The notes beneath the pieces are model-generated. The model had not been told where the DNA came from, did not search any database, and saw only the letters and a list, made by a program, of their open reading frames with translations. A DNA stretch of 64,000 nt from Gordonia insulae (GTDB lineage: Bacteria; Actinomycetota; Actinomycetes; Mycobacteriales; Mycobacteriaceae): contig NZ_CP033972.1 of assembly GCF_003855095.1 (NCBI RefSeq), positions 4,154,001 to 4,218,000 of the forward strand, written 5' to 3'. Within the stretch, counting starts at the first letter, position 1; the number at the start of each line of letters is the position of its first letter. Position numbers and translations under genes: made by a program. This document shows, in pieces, positions 61,603-64,000 of this stretch.

Positions 61603-61629
61603 GTTCGGAACCGGGGGGCCCGCGGATGG
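61603..61629 (-). promoter_or_regulatory. Predicted SigK promoter of the sigK operon
   Basis: On the minus strand, CCATCC (61629-61624), a 15-nt spacer and CCGAAC (61608-61603) match the other two SigK-type promoters in spacing and, but for one base, in sequence. The start codon at 61595 lies only 7 nt beyond the -10 element. This predicts autoregulation and leaderless translation. Confidence 0.75.
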
Positions 61630-61675
61630 GTTTCTGCTCAGGTCACAGCACCCGCCGTGGCGTCGATCACGCCGG

Positions 61676-62095
61676 TCAGTAGGCGGCGCGCTGCGCGGGC
61701 GGCGGCCCGCCAGGCATGTACTCGTCGGCGGACACGATCGTCGCCCCGAGCGGCAGGAGTGAGATCGGCACCATCTTGAAGCTGGCGATGCCCAACGGGA
61801 TGCCGATGATGGTCAGGCACATGGCGATCCCCGTCACCACGTGGCCGATGGCCAACCAGATCCCGGCGACCACGAACCAGATGATGTTGCCGATCAGCGA
61901 CATCGCGCCCGCAGTCGGCTTGCGCACGACGGTCCGACCGAACGGCCACAGCGCGTAGTTGGCCATGCGGAAGGACGCGATGCCGAACGGGATGGTGATG
62001 ATCAGGATGAAGCAGACGATGCCTGCGACGGCGTAGCCGATGGCCATCCAGAATCCGCACAACACGAGCCAGATCACGTTCAGAACGGTTCTCAT
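61676..62095 (-). CDS. YccF-domain membrane protein
   Basis: A 139-residue protein of two tandem YccF units, each with a long hydrophobic stretch followed by a conserved IPFGIASFRMANYALWPFG or IPLGIASFKMVPISLLPLG segment. About four membrane segments. Function unknown across the family. It lies upstream of the sigK operon on the same strand, with 80 nt between that holds the SigK promoter, so it is transcribed separately. The ATG at 62095 matches family N-termini (MRTVLNVIWLVLCGFWMAIG). Confidence 0.87.
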   Translation of the reverse strand: MRTVLNVIWLVLCGFWMAIGYAVAGIVCFILIITIPFGIASFRMANYALWPFGRTVVRKPTAGAMSLIGNIIWFVVAGIWLAIGHVVTGIAMCLTIIGIPLGIASFKMVPISLLPLGATIVSADEYMPGGPPPAQRAAY

Positions 62096-62211
62096 GACGC
62101 CATTGTCCGCTACCGTGCCGACGCGCGTCGAGAAAACAGCGCGTGGACGAAACAGTTGGGGCGGCGCCGCGGAGCCGGGTGATGTCGTCGGCTGCCGGTT
62201 ACCCTGGCGCC

Positions 62212-62457
62212 ATGGCCGATCGGGGACGGGAAGCGGTGCTGGCGGTGATCACCACCGTGGTGCTGGTGGTGCGTTTGCTCGCCACCATCGCCCTGGTGCT
62301 GCTGGCCATCGGCTGGGCGGTGGCATCGGTGCGGGGGTCGTTGCTCAACGAGTTCCTGTGGCCCGCGGTGATCACCGCCGCGGTGCTGCTGATCAGCACC
62401 TACCTGTACAGCTTCTTGCGCGTACGGCATCCGCGACGCAACGGCTGGATTCCATAG
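62212..62457 (+). CDS. Small two-helix membrane protein, unknown function
   Basis: An 81-residue protein with two hydrophobic segments separated by a short loop (VRGSLLNEFLWPA) and a basic C-terminal tail (RVRHPRRNGWIP). No family recognised. ATG 62212 is preferred over an upstream in-frame ATG at 62143 because TACCCT at 62200-62205 places a leaderless start there and the longer form adds only a polar stretch. The 30-bp repeat array begins just after its stop. Confidence 0.55.
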   Translation: MADRGREAVLAVITTVVLVVRLLATIALVLLAIGWAVASVRGSLLNEFLWPAVITAAVLLISTYLYSFLRVRHPRRNGWIP

Positions 62458-62463
62458 GGCCCG

Positions 62464-62603
62464 TCCCGGTGACATTTCCCGTCGCTCCGCTCGCCCCGGT
62501 GATATTTCCCGTCGCCCCGCTCGCCCCGGTGACACTTCCCGTCGCTCCGCTCGCCCCGGTGATATTTCCCGTCGCTCCGCTCGCCCCGGCTACATTTCCC
62601 GCC
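62464..62603. repeat. 30-bp tandem repeat array between convergent genes
   Basis: Four full units and one partial unit of 30 bp. Each holds CCCGGTGA, a variable ACATTT/TATTT/ACACTT stretch, then CCCGTCGCTCCGCTCGCC. The third base of the variable part alternates between C and T from unit to unit. The last partial unit overlaps the stop codon of the DinB-like gene at 62590. A related pair of units is found inside the MFS gene at 30841-30900. Confidence 0.85.
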
Positions 62604-63174
62604 CGAGCTTGGCGAGTAGTCGGGCCTGACGATCGGCGCCCGCCGGTGCCTCGACACCCGATTTACAGACTCCCTCGCCGTAGAGGGCCGGTCCGAATCC
62701 GTCCGCGGCCGTTTCCATCAGGTCGAGTTCGTCGTCGGTGAAGCGCAACTCCTGATCGGTCGCGGCGGCGACATCCCAGCGGTGCGCCACCATGTCGAAC
62801 CCGTAGAAGCGCAGCAGGGTCTCGCCGACGGTCGTCGGACCGAAATGCCCGTCGAAGGCCTTGGACCCGACGGCCGGATCGTCGAGTCTCTCGGCGACGG
62901 CGGTGCGATGGATCTGCCAGGCCGCGGCGGGATCGTCGAGTGACGGCCGGGTACCGAGGTCGATCTCGTGGCCGGAGAAGAAGTCGCGCTGGGTGTCGAT
63001 GAGGTGGCCGACGACCTCGCGTGCGGTCCAGTCCTCGCAGGGCGACGGTGCCGACCATCGCTGTTCCGGAACTGCGTCGAGAACTGTGCCGAAGCCGTCG
63101 GCGAGATGGCGATATCGGCTGCTCAGATCGGTGTCGGCGTCGTGGGTGGATGTGATGTCGGATGAAGTGGTCAT
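62590..63174 (-). CDS. DinB-fold protein, TIGR03086-like (mycothiol-dependent maleylpyruvate isomerase superfamily)
   Basis: A 194-residue protein with the features of the actinobacterial TIGR03086 group: RWSAPSPCEDWTAREVVGHLID near the N-terminus, FYGFDMVAHRWDVAAAT in the middle and FGPALYGEGVC. His residues in VVGHLID and VAHRWD are the usual metal ligands. Relatives use mycothiol as thiol cofactor or have no known activity. The start at 63174 is chosen over an upstream frame that lacks family similarity. It is divergent from the AraC gene. Confidence 0.82.
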   Translation of the reverse strand: MTTSSDITSTHDADTDLSSRYRHLADGFGTVLDAVPEQRWSAPSPCEDWTAREVVGHLIDTQRDFFSGHEIDLGTRPSLDDPAAAWQIHRTAVAERLDDPAVGSKAFDGHFGPTTVGETLLRFYGFDMVAHRWDVAAATDQELRFTDDELDLMETAADGFGPALYGEGVCKSGVEAPAGADRQARLLAKLGREM

Positions 63175-63211
63175 GATGGAAAGGTAACGAGACCGACCAG
63201 AGTGGGGATTG

Positions 63212-64000
63212 ATGAAATCCGACAGATCAGGTGATCGGGCCGGCACCCGGGTCGATGATGTGGAGCGCGCGCATCTCGTCGACCCCGCCGACACGTCGTT
63301 CACCATCGGCCGGTGGGCACCGAGCCCCGATCTGACCGACCTGATCCGACGTTTCTGGGTGCCGACCTGGTCGGTTCCGCCGGGCGGGTCGGCCCCGCAG
63401 CGTGTGCTGCAGTATCCGGTGTGCCTGGTGGTGGTGACCGCCGACTATGCGCGGTTCTACGGGGTGAACACGGGATTGTCGGAAACCGAGCTGACCGGCG
63501 ACGGCTGGGCCATCGGCACGATGCTCGCCCCGGCCGCGGGTGCACTCATCACCGGCGGATCCGTGGCCACCTGGTCGGATCGGTTCGACGACCTGTCCGA
63601 GGTGGCCGGTGCGGCCGGCCGCACGCTCACCACCGACATCCGTGCCGTGATGGCCGGTGACCCGCACGATGTCGGACGCCAGCACGAGGCGACCGATCTC
63701 GTCGAGGCGTGGATGCGCCCCCTGCTGCCCGCCGACCGGGACGGACTCCTGATCAACGCGATCGTCGAGTTCGTCGAGAACGACTCGTCCGTGACGTCGG
63801 TGACCCAGATCTGCGACCGTTTCCATCTCACCGAGCGCACCCTGCAGCGGTTGACGAACAGATTGCTGGGTCTCACCCCGAAATGGCTGATCCAGCGGCG
63901 TCGCCTGCACGAGGCGGCCGAGCGACTGCGTGGACCGGAGACCACGCTCGCGATGGTCGCGGCCGAACTCGGGTACGCCGACGAGGCCCACCTGGTCCGC
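63212..64000 (+). CDS. AraC-family regulator, cut by the window edge
   Basis: An open frame of 263 codons that runs past the end of the window. It begins MKSDRSGDRAGTRVDDVE at ATG 63212, after a purine-rich GGGG. The first 180 residues resemble the AraC sensor of the DUF6597 type (APSPDLTDLIRRFWVPTWSVP). From about residue 200 the helix-turn-helix pair starts (TSVTQICDRFHLTERTLQRL; LAMVAAELGYADEAHLVR). About 30 residues are probably missing. It may regulate the divergent DinB-like gene 37 nt away. Confidence 0.85.
   Translation, partial: MKSDRSGDRAGTRVDDVERAHLVDPADTSFTIGRWAPSPDLTDLIRRFWVPTWSVPPGGSAPQRVLQYPVCLVVVTADYARFYGVNTGLSETELTGDGWAIGTMLAPAAGALITGGSVATWSDRFDDLSEVAGAAGRTLTTDIRAVMAGDPHDVGRQHEATDLVEAWMRPLLPADRDGLLINAIVEFVENDSSVTSVTQICDRFHLTERTLQRLTNRLLGLTPKWLIQRRRLHEAAERLRGPETTLAMVAAELGYADEAHLVR

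Noticed and set aside
62464..62603. A possible CRISPR array
   Set aside because: The units are directly tandem with no spacers and no cas genes are near.
62400..62657. A repeat-encoded peptide with GERSDGKYHR-type repeats on the minus strand
   Set aside because: It only translates the 30-bp array and overlaps two supported genes; no start signal.
1..64000. Prophage, integrative element or recent island
   Set aside because: No integrase, tRNA attachment site, phage gene or intact transposase is visible, and most operons are intact metabolic units.

Overview
The window is high-GC actinobacterial chromosome, most likely Gordonia or a close relative in the Mycobacteriales. The evidence is gene content. 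There is a sigK-rskA locus in the same order as Mycobacterium tuberculosis Rv0449c-Rv0444c. Also present are a DesA3-type desaturase with its own reductase, a LigB-type DNA ligase, a mycothiol-type formaldehyde dehydrogenase next to a metallo-beta-lactamase protein, a DUF222/HNH gene and several Baeyer-Villiger monooxygenases. I saw no rRNA, tRNA, CRISPR array, phage or intact insertion sequence.

Layout. 1-15.6 kb is an aldarate (glucarate/galactarate) catabolic region: semialdehyde dehydrogenase, 5-dehydro-4-deoxyglucarate dehydratase, two glucarate dehydratase paralogues, a LysR regulator, a complete five-gene peptide-type ABC importer, a TauE-type exporter and two 2-hydroxyacid dehydrogenases. 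15.5-24.9 kb is mixed: a PAP2 phosphatase, the reductase/desaturase pair, the HNH gene followed by an array of decayed repeats, fmdA and fmdB, a secreted protein with a nuclease-like C-terminus followed by a probable immunity gene, and a Nudix-like regulator. 24.9-32.7 kb is an L-rhamnose regulon on the minus strand (mutarotase, MFS transporter, isomerase, fused aldolase/dehydrogenase, kinase, LacI repressor) with LacI-type palindromes at two sites. 32.9-45.5 kb holds a fasciclin lipoprotein divergent from a sulfite-oxidase-like molybdoenzyme, an EthA-like monooxygenase, an HpnE-like oxidase, a TetR regulator, a large molybdopterin oxidoreductase, an acyl-CoA synthetase with a LuxR regulator, and two divergent Rho_N-domain genes. 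45.5-54.1 kb looks like an acetone or ketone module: AcoR-like regulator, Baeyer-Villiger monooxygenase and a frameshifted esterase, followed by formaldehyde-handling genes. 54.2-61.6 kb is ligB and the sigK operon. The right end has small membrane proteins, a 30-bp tandem repeat, a DinB-like protein and an AraC regulator cut by the window edge.

How the parts work together. The aldarate genes give a full route from glucarate to 2-oxoglutarate. The rhamnose genes give a full route from rhamnose to dihydroxyacetone phosphate plus lactate. The monooxygenase/esterase pair would turn acetone into methyl acetate, then acetate and methanol, and the nearby mycothiol genes could deal with the resulting formaldehyde.

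The most striking regulatory signal is three sequences of identical design, CCATCC-N15-(C/G)CGAA(T/C). One lies before the sigK operon, one before the fasciclin gene and one before the divergent molybdoenzyme. Together they point to a SigK regulon split across two loci. The most system-like new candidate is the secreted toxin/immunity pair at 22.3-24.1 kb.
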